Origin: Saprospiraceae bacterium
GTDB lineage: Bacteria; Bacteroidota; Bacteroidia; Chitinophagales; Saprospiraceae
Length of the DNA stretch: 39,328 nt
Assembly: GCA_020628645.1 (NCBI GenBank)
Contig: JAHDES010000056.1
Span: forward strand, 1 to 39,328
Direction: 5' to 3'
In this document: positions 1 through 8,272 of the stretch, one piece after another
Layout of the letters: every line of letters begins with the position of its first letter
How positions within the stretch are numbered: the stretch's first letter is position 1
Program-made: the position numbers and the translations under genes
The notes under the pieces: generated by a model
Databases searched by the model: none
What the model saw: only the letters and a program-made list of their open reading frames with translations
Told to the model about the DNA's origin: nothing

Positions 1-55
1 TGGGATGTGGGATGTGGGATGTGGGATGTGGGATGTGGGATGTGGGATGTGGGAT
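1..55. repeat. Heptamer tandem repeat (TGGGATG)n
   Basis: Seven perfect TGGGATG units plus six bases of an eighth run from the first base of the window, so the array is cut by the window edge and its true length is unknown. It lies 40 bases beyond the stop codon of the minus-strand glycosyltransferase gene and is not in an ORF. The perfect identity suggests a recently expanded simple-sequence repeat prone to slippage. Confidence 0.95.
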
Positions 56-94
56 AAGTTGTTGAAGTAATTTGATCTTTTAGAAAGATCTGAT

Positions 95-865
95 TTATAT
101 TTTTTTGGAAAGTTTGGAAGAATGGATAGTATTTGCTTGTTTATAAGAATTGAAAAAGCTAAACCATTTCATTTGCATCACGCCAAATAGAGCTTCACCA
201 AAAATACTAGTGGACATTTTGGAAGTACCTACTACACGATCAATAAATGTTATGGGAACTTCTTCTAATTTAAAGCCTGAAGAGTAAATAGCATACTTCA
301 TTTCAATCTGGAAAGCATAGCCTATGAATCGAATTTTACTTAAATCAATACCTTCCAAAGCAGCACGGGTATAACATACAAAACCAGCAGTAGGGTCTTT
401 AATAGGCATCCAAGTAATTAATCGAACATACCAACTTGCACCATAGGATAATAAAATGCGATCCCAGGGCCAATTTTCTACTTTTCCGCCTTTGCAGTAA
501 CGAGAGCCAATGGACATATCTGCGCCTTTGACAGAACAAGCATTTTGTAAATGAACTAAATCTTTCGGATTATGAGAAAAATCAGCATCCATTTCACAAA
601 AATAATCATAAGATCGCTCTAAGCCCCAATGGAAACCAGCGATATACGCCGTTCCGAGTCCAAGTTTTCCCTCTCGTTCTAATAAGTGAAGTGTTTTTGG
701 ATAAATATTTTGCAAATCTCTTACAATATCAGCCGTTCCATCAGGAGAGCCATCATCAACGATGAGTACCTCAAAGGCTTTGGGAAGAGAAAATACCGCC
801 TCTATAATGGCTTTGATATTTTCCTTCTCATTGTAAGTCGGTATAATGACTAAAGATTCGGCCAA
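95..865 (-). CDS. Polyprenol/dolichyl-phosphate mannose synthase-like glycosyltransferase (GT2)
   Basis: The 256-residue protein has the full GT2 signature: VIIPTYNEKENI at residues 7-18, the nucleotide-binding VDDGSPDGT near 36-44, the metal-binding DAD at 93-95 followed by FSHNP, and GSRYCKGG near 120-127. This is the DPM1-like subfamily, which transfers mannose (or another hexose) from a nucleotide sugar to a polyprenyl phosphate at the cytoplasmic membrane face. It lacks the C-terminal multi-spanning domain of larger relatives. The start is a TTG at 863-865: no ATG occurs upstream before the in-frame stop at 890-892, and translation from here gives the usual short lead into the first beta strand. 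It follows the E1 gene on the same strand after 87 bases and may be read through from it. Donor sugar is inferred from family only. Confidence 0.88.
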   Translation of the reverse strand: MAESLVIIPTYNEKENIKAIIEAVFSLPKAFEVLIVDDGSPDGTADIVRDLQNIYPKTLHLLEREGKLGLGTAYIAGFHWGLERSYDYFCEMDADFSHNPKDLVHLQNACSVKGADMSIGSRYCKGGKVENWPWDRILLSYGASWYVRLITWMPIKDPTAGFVCYTRAALEGIDLSKIRFIGYAFQIEMKYAIYSSGFKLEEVPITFIDRVVGTSKMSTSIFGEALFGVMQMKWFSFFNSYKQANTIHSSKLSKKI

Positions 866-952
866 AATATTAGGATTATATGGATAATTTCATTGCTTAA
901 ATTGACGAAAACCGTGCCAAGATATTAAAAAAAATAATAATTCATCCTAGAA

Positions 953-3373
953 TTAGAATGGGAATTTACTTGGATCAGATTCATGCATCAGTTGATAACA
1001 TACATCTACAACATCTTCCGCATTGGGTTTAGAAAAATAATCGCCATCCGATCCATAAGGTGGACGATGTGCTTTTGCAGTTAAAGTTTTCACGGGGGCA
1101 TCAAGAAATTGATAGCCATTTTGTTTTTCGAGTACTTCCTGCATCATATAAGCTGTAGCTCCACCCGGCACATCTTCATCCATAAAAACAATTCGATTGG
1201 TCTTTTTTAAGGAAGAAGATATTGCATGTTCTAAATCAAAAGGCATTAAGGTTTGTACATCAATTAATTCGACTAAAATGCCCATTTCTTGCAACTGCTC
1301 TACTCCTTTTTGTGCAATTCTTATACAAGAACCATAAGTGACTAAGGTAATGTCTGTTCCTTCATTCAGTATCTCAGGAACACCAATAGGTATGGTATAT
1401 TCACCAATATTGTCAGGCATTCGTTCATGTAGACGATAGCCATTCAAAGGTTCAACTATGATAGCAGGATCATCTGATTCTAACATTGTTTTATATAAAC
1501 CAGCGGCTTGTACCATATTGCGTGGAGTTAGAATATAAATTCCCCTAAGTGCATGCAACATCATTCCCATTGGAGATCCAGAATGCCAAATCCCTTCTAG
1601 GCGATGCCCTCTTGTTCGAATAATAGCTGGAACATGTTGTTGCCCATTACTACGATAACGCAAGGTAGCCAAATCATCAGAAAGGGGAGCTAATCCATAA
1701 ATTAAATAATCTAGATATTGAATTTCAGCGATAGGACGGAGTCCTCGCATTCCTAGACCAATGGCTTGACCTACAATTGTCCATTCTCGTATACCTGTGT
1801 CAAAAACGCGATCCGTTCCATATTTATCTTGCATCCCAGCAAAACCTTGATTAACATCCCCTATTTTGCCTACATCTTCTCCAAAAGCATAAACTCGTGG
1901 ATCTTCCTCTAACATTTTGTCAAAAAATGTATTGAGTATATTATAACCAGTTTGTTTTTTTGATTGATCAGAATAAATTGGTTGTCGAATGGGAATATTA
2001 ATAGCTGCACGATCAGAATCACTGTATAAATTACTATGATAGCGTTTTTTACTAATTTGATAAGCTTGATCTATCCAATTTTGGAGTGTTTGTTTAGCTG
2101 ATATATTTTCAGTTGAAAGATATTGCAATATGCGTCTTGCATAGCTTACTAATTCAAAAAAGAGTAGATGTCGTTCCTTAGAAAAATTAGCAATTAAATC
2201 TTTTACTTTTGGATGCTTCGTGTCAGTTTCAATTTGTACAAATATAGATTGTAGTGCTGTTTGTTGCTTTAATACAGGAGCCATATATCGTTCCCAAGCA
2301 GCATCTCGTTCTTTTTTTACATATTCTTTCGCATCAGCTTTGATTTGTTCAGTCTTCTCTTTTGTTGCAATGCCTGCATCAATCATCCACTTTTCCATAA
2401 CCAATAAACAGTCATGATCTTTTTCCCATTGCAAACGCTCAGGAGATTTATAGCGTTCATGAGAACCAGAGGTTGAATGCCCTTGTGGCTGTGTCAACTC
2501 CTTAACGTGAAAAATTACAGGAGTATGGGTGGAACGGGTTTGCGCAATACCTTTTTCATACATTTCACAAAGTGCGGGATAATTCCACCCTTCGACGGTA
2601 AAGAGTTCAATACCATTTGTACTATCTTCTTTTCTAAACCCTTCCAAAACAGCAGAAATATCTCCTTTAGTAGTTTGATATTCGACAGGAACAGATATAC
2701 CATAGCCATCATCCCAAATAGAGATTGCCAGAGGGACTTGCATTACGCCAGCAGCATTAACGGTTTCCCAAAATGCTCCTTCAGAAGTACTCGCATCACC
2801 AATTGTACAGAAACAAACTTCATCCCCATTTTTTGAGAAGGATGTAGTAGAATTAAGTTTAGGATTTAAACGATACTTTTTAGAAGCAAGTGCCACACCA
2901 AGTGCGCGAGCCATTTGACCACCTGTACAGGAAATACCAGAAGTGATATTGAAAGACTCATTATGATTTGTCCAATTTCCTTTTGTATCAATGTATGAAG
3001 TAGCAAAATGATTATTCATTTGTCTTCCACCAGAAAATGGATCATTCTCTGCATCAGCATAAATTTGAGCAAAGAAGTCTTGAACTGTACTCAAGCCCAA
3101 GGCAAGCATAAAAGTTTGGTCACGATAATAGCCTGAACGATGATCTCCTTTTCTAAAAGCACGAGCCATAGCAACTTGAGGAACTTCTTTACCGTCGCCA
3201 GTAATAGCAAATTTTCCTCGTCCTCTAAGAACATCTTTTCTAGCCATGAGACTTGCTTCTCGGCTGATACAACAAATTTCAAAATCTTTGAGGACTTCTT
3301 GAACAAATCGGTTTTGTTCATTTGAATCGGATTTTCGATTCAAAGGTGTATTTACTAATGGTTCTTCAATCAT
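953..3373 (-). CDS. 2-oxoacid dehydrogenase E1 component, fused alpha and beta subunits
   Basis: This 806-residue protein joins an E1-alpha region (about 30-370) to an E1-beta region (about 470-806), the thiamine-diphosphate-dependent decarboxylase of pyruvate/branched-chain/2-oxoglutarate-type complexes. In the alpha half, GDASTSEGAFWE at 192-203 with DDGYGIS at 221-227 forms the ThDP/Mg motif. In the beta half, FGEDVGKIG and the DTGIRE element (equivalent to the conserved ISE glutamate of E1-beta) precede GLRPIAEIQYLDYL. Fused alpha/beta E1 proteins are common in Bacteroidota; substrate (probably branched-chain or related 2-oxoacids) cannot be fixed from sequence, and no E2 or E3 gene is nearby. 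The ATG at 3371-3373 is preceded by a possible promoter at 3438-3445. Confidence 0.9.
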   Translation of the reverse strand: MIEEPLVNTPLNRKSDSNEQNRFVQEVLKDFEICCISREASLMARKDVLRGRGKFAITGDGKEVPQVAMARAFRKGDHRSGYYRDQTFMLALGLSTVQDFFAQIYADAENDPFSGGRQMNNHFATSYIDTKGNWTNHNESFNITSGISCTGGQMARALGVALASKKYRLNPKLNSTTSFSKNGDEVCFCTIGDASTSEGAFWETVNAAGVMQVPLAISIWDDGYGISVPVEYQTTKGDISAVLEGFRKEDSTNGIELFTVEGWNYPALCEMYEKGIAQTRSTHTPVIFHVKELTQPQGHSTSGSHERYKSPERLQWEKDHDCLLVMEKWMIDAGIATKEKTEQIKADAKEYVKKERDAAWERYMAPVLKQQTALQSIFVQIETDTKHPKVKDLIANFSKERHLLFFELVSYARRILQYLSTENISAKQTLQNWIDQAYQISKKRYHSNLYSDSDRAAINIPIRQPIYSDQSKKQTGYNILNTFFDKMLEEDPRVYAFGEDVGKIGDVNQGFAGMQDKYGTDRVFDTGIREWTIVGQAIGLGMRGLRPIAEIQYLDYLIYGLAPLSDDLATLRYRSNGQQHVPAIIRTRGHRLEGIWHSGSPMGMMLHALRGIYILTPRNMVQAAGLYKTMLESDDPAIIVEPLNGYRLHERMPDNIGEYTIPIGVPEILNEGTDITLVTYGSCIRIAQKGVEQLQEMGILVELIDVQTLMPFDLEHAISSSLKKTNRIVFMDEDVPGGATAYMMQEVLEKQNGYQFLDAPVKTLTAKAHRPPYGSDGDYFSKPNAEDVVDVCYQLMHESDPSKFPF

Positions 3374-3437
3374 TATTGGTTATTATATTAATCTGGTGGT
3401 CAGGTCTTTTCTATAAATTGCTATTCAAATGGTAGCA

Positions 3438-3445
3438 CAAAAATA
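3438..3445 (-). promoter_or_regulatory. Candidate -7 box (TATTTTTG) for the E1 gene
   Basis: On the minus strand this reads TATTTTTG, matching the Bacteroidota consensus TAnnTTTG. It would place transcription start about 58 bases before the E1 ATG. No TTTG is visible at the expected -33 distance, so support rests on the octamer and its position only. Confidence 0.35.
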
Positions 3446-3709
3446 CGAAATAAAAGCTAGATTATAAGTAGATTTACTAAAAATAGCATGCTTTAGTAGT
3501 TAGATAAACTATCCTATGTTCTATATTGATAAATACCAAATGATTCTTTATTAAATAAAGATTTTTCGGCATTTTTATTGTATTCTTTTAAGTTGTACTT
3601 TGTAAAGTGAACACTAGCTAGTAGCAATTGTTTTAGAAATAAAACAATCATTAACATTACATTAACCCCTAGAAGACATAAAGTACTTTTTTTTTAATAA
3701 TATAATCCA

Positions 3710-3717
3710 TAAATTTG
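3710..3717 (+). promoter_or_regulatory. Candidate -7 box (TAAATTTG) for the DUF1573 gene
   Basis: TAAATTTG matches TAnnTTTG exactly and lies 81 bases before the chosen ATG at 3799. The expected -33 region is a T-rich run without a TTTG, so this is a moderate candidate. Confidence 0.4.
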
Positions 3718-3798
3718 TTTTAAATATTAAAGCAAAGACATCATACTTCATTCATCGATTTGAATGAAGTATTTCATGAACTTAAATTTAACAATATA

Positions 3799-4266
3799 AT
3801 GAAAAGACTATTCTCTTTACTATCAATCTTATCTTTAGCTTGCACTTTTATGTTTGCCCAAACAGACGCACCTAAAGAAGAAAATGCAGCAAATCCTGTT
3901 ATGACGTTCGAGCAAACAGAGGTGGATTATGGCACTATTGTTCAACATGCTGATCCTCTACGTGTATTCAATTTCACAAATACAGGAGATGCCCCATTAG
4001 TTATAAAGCATGCTAAAGGAAGTTGTGGATGTACGGTACCTAGTTATCCAAAACAACCCATTATGCCCGGTGAAGCAGGTGTAATTGAAGTTCGTTATGA
4101 TACTAAACGAATTGGACCATTCACAAAAACTGTGACATTAACTACTAATGAAGGTGACCAAAAAAGAGTGTTAAAAATTAAAGGTAAGGTGGAACCTAAG
4201 CCAAAAGAAGAAGAAGGCGTTCCAGCTAGCTCTCCTTCTATTTTCACCCCAAACAATAAGAATTAA
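3799..4266 (+). CDS. Exported DUF1573-domain protein
   Basis: I start at the ATG at 3799 rather than the first in-frame codon at 3760, because MKRLFSLLSILSLACTFMFA|Q is a well-formed signal peptide and the 13 residues upstream would spoil it. The mature protein has one DUF1573 Ig-like domain: FEQTEVDYGTI, then FNFTNTGDAPLVI, the hallmark SCGCTVP, and a strand ending in LKIKGKVEPKP. A short acidic, then Ser/Pro-rich tail ends it. DUF1573 proteins are abundant in Bacteroidota, periplasmic or surface-exposed, and of unknown function. SLAC within the signal is a poor lipobox, so signal peptidase I cleavage seems likelier. A strong terminator follows 27 bases after the stop. Confidence 0.85.
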   Translation: MKRLFSLLSILSLACTFMFAQTDAPKEENAANPVMTFEQTEVDYGTIVQHADPLRVFNFTNTGDAPLVIKHAKGSCGCTVPSYPKQPIMPGEAGVIEVRYDTKRIGPFTKTVTLTTNEGDQKRVLKIKGKVEPKPKEEEGVPASSPSIFTPNNKN

Positions 4267-4292
4267 TAATTTATTTATTTTTTTTATTATTC

Positions 4293-4326
4293 AAAAGCCT
4301 GATTTCAATATAGAAATCAGGCTTTT
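4293..4326 (+). terminator. Intrinsic terminator of the DUF1573 gene
   Basis: A perfect 14-bp stem (AAAAGCCTGATTTC with its complement) closes a 6-base AATATA loop, starting 27 bases after the stop codon. The 3' arm ends in TTTT followed by GTTATTTAT. Confidence 0.85.
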
Positions 4327-4399
4327 GTTATTTATAGATAAGTTGTTTCATTTCTGTGAGTTAGCTTATGTTTTAAAGCCATACCATAAAAAAGAAAAC

Positions 4400-4423
4400 C
4401 CTTGCTCCGAAAAGCAAGGGTCT
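4400..4423 (-). terminator. Orphan hairpin, terminator-like on the minus strand
   Basis: A perfect 9-bp stem ACCCTTGCT / AGCAAGGGT encloses CCGAAA. On the minus strand the stem is followed by TTTCTTTTTT, as for an intrinsic terminator, and preceded by GGTTAGAG. There is no minus-strand gene between it and yaaA at 4689, so it either ends an unannotated short transcript or serves another role. Confidence 0.55.
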
Positions 4424-4607
4424 CTAACCCAAACAAATAAACACAAAAACTACTTTTAAATTTGAATTACGCTACAATATTAGTAGGTTTTAATATTTTG
4501 ACCAATAGTTGCCTATTTTTTTTGTGACATTCTTTTTATGCAACTAAAGTAATAAATTATTTATTATTTACATAACGAATATATTCAAAATTTGGATAAA
4601 AAGGTAG

Positions 4608-4615
4608 TATTTTTG
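4608..4615 (+). promoter_or_regulatory. Candidate -7 box (TATTTTTG) for yaaA
   Basis: TATTTTTG matches TAnnTTTG and is the same octamer found before the E1 gene. A TTTG lies at 4591-4594, but the 13-base gap is shorter than the usual 19 or so. Transcription would start about 65 bases before the yaaA ATG. Confidence 0.4.
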
Positions 4616-4688
4616 TACAATTCTTAAAGAATTAACAATTTATTAAACAAAGAGCTGCATAATATAGTTTTAAAATAGAAAAAAATCC

Positions 4689-5450
4689 ATGGTTTTACTC
4701 TTATCTCCAGCCAAAACACTTGATTTTTCTGCTACTACTCATTCTAATTATAGTCAACCTTCTTTCTTAAAAGAATCAGATCAATTGGTTAAAGTACTTC
4801 GTAAAAAAAGTGCTGGTGAAATTAAATCACTAATGAAAGTAAGTGACAAAATAGCTGACTTAAATGTAGTACGCTATAAAGAATTTTCTACTCCTTTTAC
4901 ACCACAAAACGCCAAACAAGCCATTTTTGCTTTTAAAGGAGATGTTTATCAAGGGCTAGCCGTAGAAGAGTTTGATCAAACTGATCTGGATTTTGCCCAA
5001 CAACATTTACTTATTTTATCAGGTTTGTATGGTGTGCTCCGCCCACTTGACTTAATGCAACCCTATCGTTTAGAAATGGGCACTAAATTGATGAATAAAG
5101 TTGGAAAAAATTTATATGATTTTTGGGATACTAAAATTACCAAACAAATTAATACCGAAGCAAATCAATCTACTTCTACAGCAATTATCAATTTAGCATC
5201 CAAAGAATATTTTCATTCTGTAAAAACTGATTTACTAGAAAAAGAGTTGTATACCATTCATTTTAAAGAATGGCGAAACGAAAAATTAAAAGTAATTGCA
5301 TTTAATGCTAAAAAAGCACGGGGTCGTATGGCACATTTAGTTATTAAAAATAAATTGACGCAAGTCGAAGCATTAAAAAAATTAGATGTGATGGGATATA
5401 CTTTTAATGAAGAATTATCCGATTCGTACAATTTTGTTTTTACTAAATAG
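4689..5450 (+). CDS. yaaA: Peroxide stress protein YaaA (UPF0246)
   Basis: The 253-residue protein matches the whole YaaA family: the N-terminal LLLSPAKTLDF, the central LILSGLYGVLRPLDLMQPYRLEMGT region at about 110-135 (family hallmark), NLYDFW, and the C-terminal FNAKKARGRMAHLVI. In Escherichia coli YaaA lowers intracellular unincorporated iron during hydrogen peroxide stress and binds DNA; the role here is inferred by homology. Length is typical. The last 8 bases overlap the 3' end of the convergent gene at 5443-6144, so the two mRNAs would be complementary at their ends. Confidence 0.93.
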   Translation: MVLLLSPAKTLDFSATTHSNYSQPSFLKESDQLVKVLRKKSAGEIKSLMKVSDKIADLNVVRYKEFSTPFTPQNAKQAIFAFKGDVYQGLAVEEFDQTDLDFAQQHLLILSGLYGVLRPLDLMQPYRLEMGTKLMNKVGKNLYDFWDTKITKQINTEANQSTSTAIINLASKEYFHSVKTDLLEKELYTIHFKEWRNEKLKVIAFNAKKARGRMAHLVIKNKLTQVEALKKLDVMGYTFNEELSDSYNFVFTK

Positions 5451-6144
5451 TTTTAGTTCTAATTCCCAAATATTGCTTAATCTGAACTTCCAAACTATAG
5501 TAATTCAAATAATCTCCAAATAATTGCCAGCGCATACGCGCTCGATTCGGACAATTTAATTTACCTGAAGGATGAACCACTAAAATACCCACTCCTTTTG
5601 CTTTACACAATTGAAGTAAAGCTTTCATTTTTTTACTGGATAAATCTTTTTCGCTATCTATAGAAATCGCTAACCATTGTTCATTAGCAGGATATTGATC
5701 GATTTGTTGTAACACTTTAGCGTTTTTATGTATGGCACTATTATAGGTTAGTAATCCAAACAATAATGCTCCCATTAAGAACATCACTAAGGGTAATAAA
5801 AACTGAACAAACCCATCTTGTAAAGTGAAAAGATAAAAAATTGAACCCGTTAAAATAGTAAATACCAGTCCTGCTTTGGCACAATTTTTCAAAAAACGAG
5901 CTTCTTCAAAATAAGGTTTGATAGCAGGTAGGGTCTTAAAGGATTTAGCCTCCATCGAGACGACGTATAATCCCCACAACCAATGATGAAATACTAATAG
6001 GCCATCTGCACGTTTTCCACCATATCTTTTTTTTGTTCGCACTTCCAATTTGGAGAATAATTTCCCCCAAGCACGCCATTTATAGCGATTTTGAAGATAT
6101 TGTTGGGCAACAACTTGGACGGTTTGTTCTAGTAATCGAGGCAT
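5443..6144 (-). CDS. Two-TM membrane protein with PD-(D/E)XK-like nuclease motif
   Basis: I do not recognise a named family for this 233-residue protein. An N-terminal helical/basic part contains KRYGGKRADGLLVFHH (about 40-55) followed by YVVSMEAKS (about 60-68); the spacing of the Asp in RADG and the E-x-K in EAK is that of the PD-(D/E)XK nuclease fold, as in NERD-like or Mrr-like proteins. Two hydrophobic segments follow (about 92-107 and 115-133, FTILTGSIFYLFTL and FLLPLVMFLMGALLFGLL). The C-terminal part (about 150-200) is soluble and ends VGILVVHPSGKLNCPNRARMRW. It is convergent with yaaA with an 8-base overlap. A nuclease activity is inference from a short motif. Confidence 0.7.
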   Translation of the reverse strand: MPRLLEQTVQVVAQQYLQNRYKWRAWGKLFSKLEVRTKKRYGGKRADGLLVFHHWLWGLYVVSMEAKSFKTLPAIKPYFEEARFLKNCAKAGLVFTILTGSIFYLFTLQDGFVQFLLPLVMFLMGALLFGLLTYNSAIHKNAKVLQQIDQYPANEQWLAISIDSEKDLSSKKMKALLQLCKAKGVGILVVHPSGKLNCPNRARMRWQLFGDYLNYYSLEVQIKQYLGIRTKTI

Positions 6145-6268
6145 GAGATTTATATTTCATATTAACGATAGTTTTAATACAAAAATTATACCTAAATCCT
6201 ATTGTCAAACTGCTGTAAAAGGGTTTATCACTTGTTTATAAGGCAAGAAGAATCCGTATATTTACAGC

Positions 6269-7585
6269 ATGGAATTAGTCAATACAATTAAACGAGAACA
6301 ATCGGCTGCCCTTTATGAAGAAGCCAAGCAATATTTTCCTGGAGGAGTACATTCTCCTGTACGTGCTTTTAAATCTGTATCAGGGCCTCCCCTATTTATC
6401 AAAGAAGGAAATGGATGTCGAATTATAGATGAAGACGATAATACCTATATTGATTTTTGTTGTTCTTGGGGACCACTCATTTTGGGGCATAATCATCCCA
6501 GCGTTCGGGAAGCGGTCATTGCAACCATCAAAAAAGGCACTTCATTTGGTACACCAAATCGCTTGGGAAATGAATTGGGTAAATTGATTGTCGATAATAA
6601 TCGTTTTATTGAGAAAATACGGTTTGTGAGTTCTGGAACTGAGGCGGTCATGTCAGCGATTCGTTTGGCACGAGGTGTTACAGGAAAGAGTAAAGTCATC
6701 AAATTTGAAGGCTGTTATCATGGTCATGTAGATTCCCTTTTGGTAAAAGCAGGTTCTGGCTTAGCAACTTTTGGCGTGAGTACTTCTGCTGGTATTCCTG
6801 AATCTTTTGCAAAAGAGACGCTTGTATTGCCGTTAAATGATCCTAAAGCTTTAGATGAATGTTTACAAAAATATCATAAGGATATTGCTTGTATTATCAT
6901 CGAACCTATTCCTGCTAATAATGGTTTGTTACTTCAACATCAATCCTTTTTAGAATGCCTTCGTTTGAAGTGCTACAAATACGGCGTTTTACTCATTTTT
7001 GATGAAGTCATTTCGGGATTTCGTGTGGGTTTTGAAGGCGCGGCTGGTCATTATAATATTCAACCTGATATTATTACCTATGGTAAAATCATAGGAGGTG
7101 GTATGCCTGTTGGAGCGTATGCAGCTAGTGCTGAGATTATGAGTCATGTAGCACCCGAAGGGGCAGTTTATCAAGCAGGTACGCTTTCTGCCAATCCTGT
7201 AGCTATGAGCGCAGGCTATGCGGCTTTGCAAGAATTATTACAAGCTGATTTTTACAAAAATTTAGAAGAAAAAACGACTAAAATGGTCAAAGCCCTTCAG
7301 TCTTTTTGTGATAATCAATTGTATCCAGTACAAATTCGCCAGATTGGCTCGATATTCTGGATCGCTTTTTCAAAAGAAGATATTCGTGCAGCCGATCAAA
7401 TCGACGGAGCAAGTATGGATTATTTTAAAATTTTACACCATGAACTCCTTCAAAATGGCGTGTATTTGGGTCCTTCTGGCTATGAAGTAGGCTTTGTTTC
7501 TGCTGCTCATACGGATCGTGATTTGGAGGAAGCTGTAGGTAAAATAAAGCATGCTTTGAGAGTGGTGTTTCCGAGTATTGTTTAA
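6269..7585 (+). CDS. hemL: Glutamate-1-semialdehyde 2,1-aminomutase
   Basis: The 438-residue PLP enzyme converts glutamate-1-semialdehyde to 5-aminolevulinate in the C5 haem pathway. Diagnostic segments are FPGGVHSPVRAF at 23-34, the SSGTEAVMSAIRLARG cofactor region at 121-136, KFEGCYHGHVDSLL at 145-158, the DEV of the PLP-ring-binding Asp at 245-247, and the Schiff-base Lys273 in TYGKIIGGGMPVGAY. Length and motifs are typical and argue against other class-III aminotransferases. A TATATTTA sequence ends only five bases before the ATG, so the leader could be extremely short if that is the -7 box. No other haem gene is adjacent. A REP-like palindrome begins 8 bases after the stop. Confidence 0.95.
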   Translation: MELVNTIKREQSAALYEEAKQYFPGGVHSPVRAFKSVSGPPLFIKEGNGCRIIDEDDNTYIDFCCSWGPLILGHNHPSVREAVIATIKKGTSFGTPNRLGNELGKLIVDNNRFIEKIRFVSSGTEAVMSAIRLARGVTGKSKVIKFEGCYHGHVDSLLVKAGSGLATFGVSTSAGIPESFAKETLVLPLNDPKALDECLQKYHKDIACIIIEPIPANNGLLLQHQSFLECLRLKCYKYGVLLIFDEVISGFRVGFEGAAGHYNIQPDIITYGKIIGGGMPVGAYAASAEIMSHVAPEGAVYQAGTLSANPVAMSAGYAALQELLQADFYKNLEEKTTKMVKALQSFCDNQLYPVQIRQIGSIFWIAFSKEDIRAADQIDGASMDYFKILHHELLQNGVYLGPSGYEVGFVSAAHTDRDLEEAVGKIKHALRVVFPSIV

Positions 7586-7593
7586 AACTAAAA

Positions 7594-7671
7594 GGTCGTG
7601 GCTCGACTAATTAATATTGAAAAAATATTTCTTACCCTGAAAGACTTTCATCAGAAAGTCGTGCGACGACT
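7594..7671. repeat. Left REP-like palindrome pair flanking the RAYT gene
   Basis: Two palindromic motifs lie here: GGTCGTGGCTCGACT (7594-7608) and AGTCGTGCGACGACT (7657-7671). A further stem GACTTTC / GAAAGTC with ATCA loop (7643-7660) overlaps the second. The pair recurs in reverse orientation on the other side of the transposase gene, as expected of REP/REPIN sequences recognised by their RAYT. Confidence 0.75.
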
Positions 7672-7695
7672 ATCAGTATTATTTAAATTTTAAAC

Positions 7696-8256
7696 ATGCT
7701 AAGACTCCAACCTAATACGATCCATCATATTTATAGTCAAGGAAATAATAAACAGCAAATTTTCTTTACACCAGAAAATTATCGTTTTTTTACTCGAAAA
7801 ATTCAAAAACAACTAGAAGGACATTGTACCCTTCTTGCTTATTGCTTGATGCCCAATCATTTCCATTTAATGATTGAAACACCAGAAGAAGAACATCTTA
7901 AAAAGTTATCCAATAAATATAGAATTCTCCTCAGTAGCTATACTCGAGCAATTAATATTCAAGAAAATCGATCAGGTTCTTTGTTTCGACAAAATTCTCC
8001 ATCTAAAGTACTTTCTATAGATGATGGACATGTGTTAACGTGCTTTTATTACATTCACAATAATCCTGTCAAAGCGAATCTAGTGGATCAATGTCATCAA
8101 TGGAGTTTTTCTTCCTACAATACTTATTTGAATCAAAATAGAGATACCTTTGTAGATATAGATCGTTTATCTAATTTACTAGGATTAAGTATTGAAGGAT
8201 TCATGGAATTAGCTGATTTACAAAAAGAAACAATGGATTTTGAAGCTATATTTTAA
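7696..8256 (+). CDS. REP-associated tyrosine transposase (RAYT, Y1 HUH family)
   Basis: The 186-residue protein has the Y1 transposase (IS200-like) layout of RAYTs: N-terminal YSQGNNKQQIFF, the HUH metal-binding motif in LMPNHFHLMIE (His55 and His57), a candidate nucleophile Tyr82 in SSYTRAIN, the GSLFRQ turn at 94-99, and the ending YIHNNPVKANLV followed by WSFSSYNTYL. Such proteins nick single-stranded REP palindromes and are credited with spreading REP/REPIN sequences. The gene sits between two inverted REP-like pairs, supporting a RAYT rather than a conventional IS200/IS605 transposase. The frame is intact. Confidence 0.9.
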   Translation: MLRLQPNTIHHIYSQGNNKQQIFFTPENYRFFTRKIQKQLEGHCTLLAYCLMPNHFHLMIETPEEEHLKKLSNKYRILLSSYTRAINIQENRSGSLFRQNSPSKVLSIDDGHVLTCFYYIHNNPVKANLVDQCHQWSFSSYNTYLNQNRDTFVDIDRLSNLLGLSIEGFMELADLQKETMDFEAIF

Positions 8257-8272
8257 GTATTTTACAAGTAAT

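Larger units (their letters stand above)
3374..3798. other. Intergenic region between divergent E1 and DUF1573 genes
   Basis: About 425 AT-rich bases separate the two divergent genes. It holds one -7-type promoter candidate on each strand (3438-3445 minus, 3710-3717 plus). I see no ORF, hairpin or repeat that I would call. Confidence 0.6.
4267..4688. other. Intergenic region with two hairpins and a promoter candidate
   Basis: This 422-base gap holds the terminator of the DUF1573 gene (4293-4326), a second perfect hairpin (4400-4423) whose T-rich flank lies on the minus strand where no gene precedes it, and a -7 box candidate for yaaA at 4608-4615. No convincing ORF is present. Confidence 0.7.

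Noticed and set aside
2477-2836. 119-residue plus-strand open frame within the E1 gene
   Set aside because: Antisense to the highly conserved thiamine-diphosphate region; no independent signal.
4693-5450. Possible toxin-antitoxin pair formed by yaaA and the overlapping gene
   Set aside because: The genes are convergent rather than co-oriented, and YaaA is a known stress protein with no antitoxin features.
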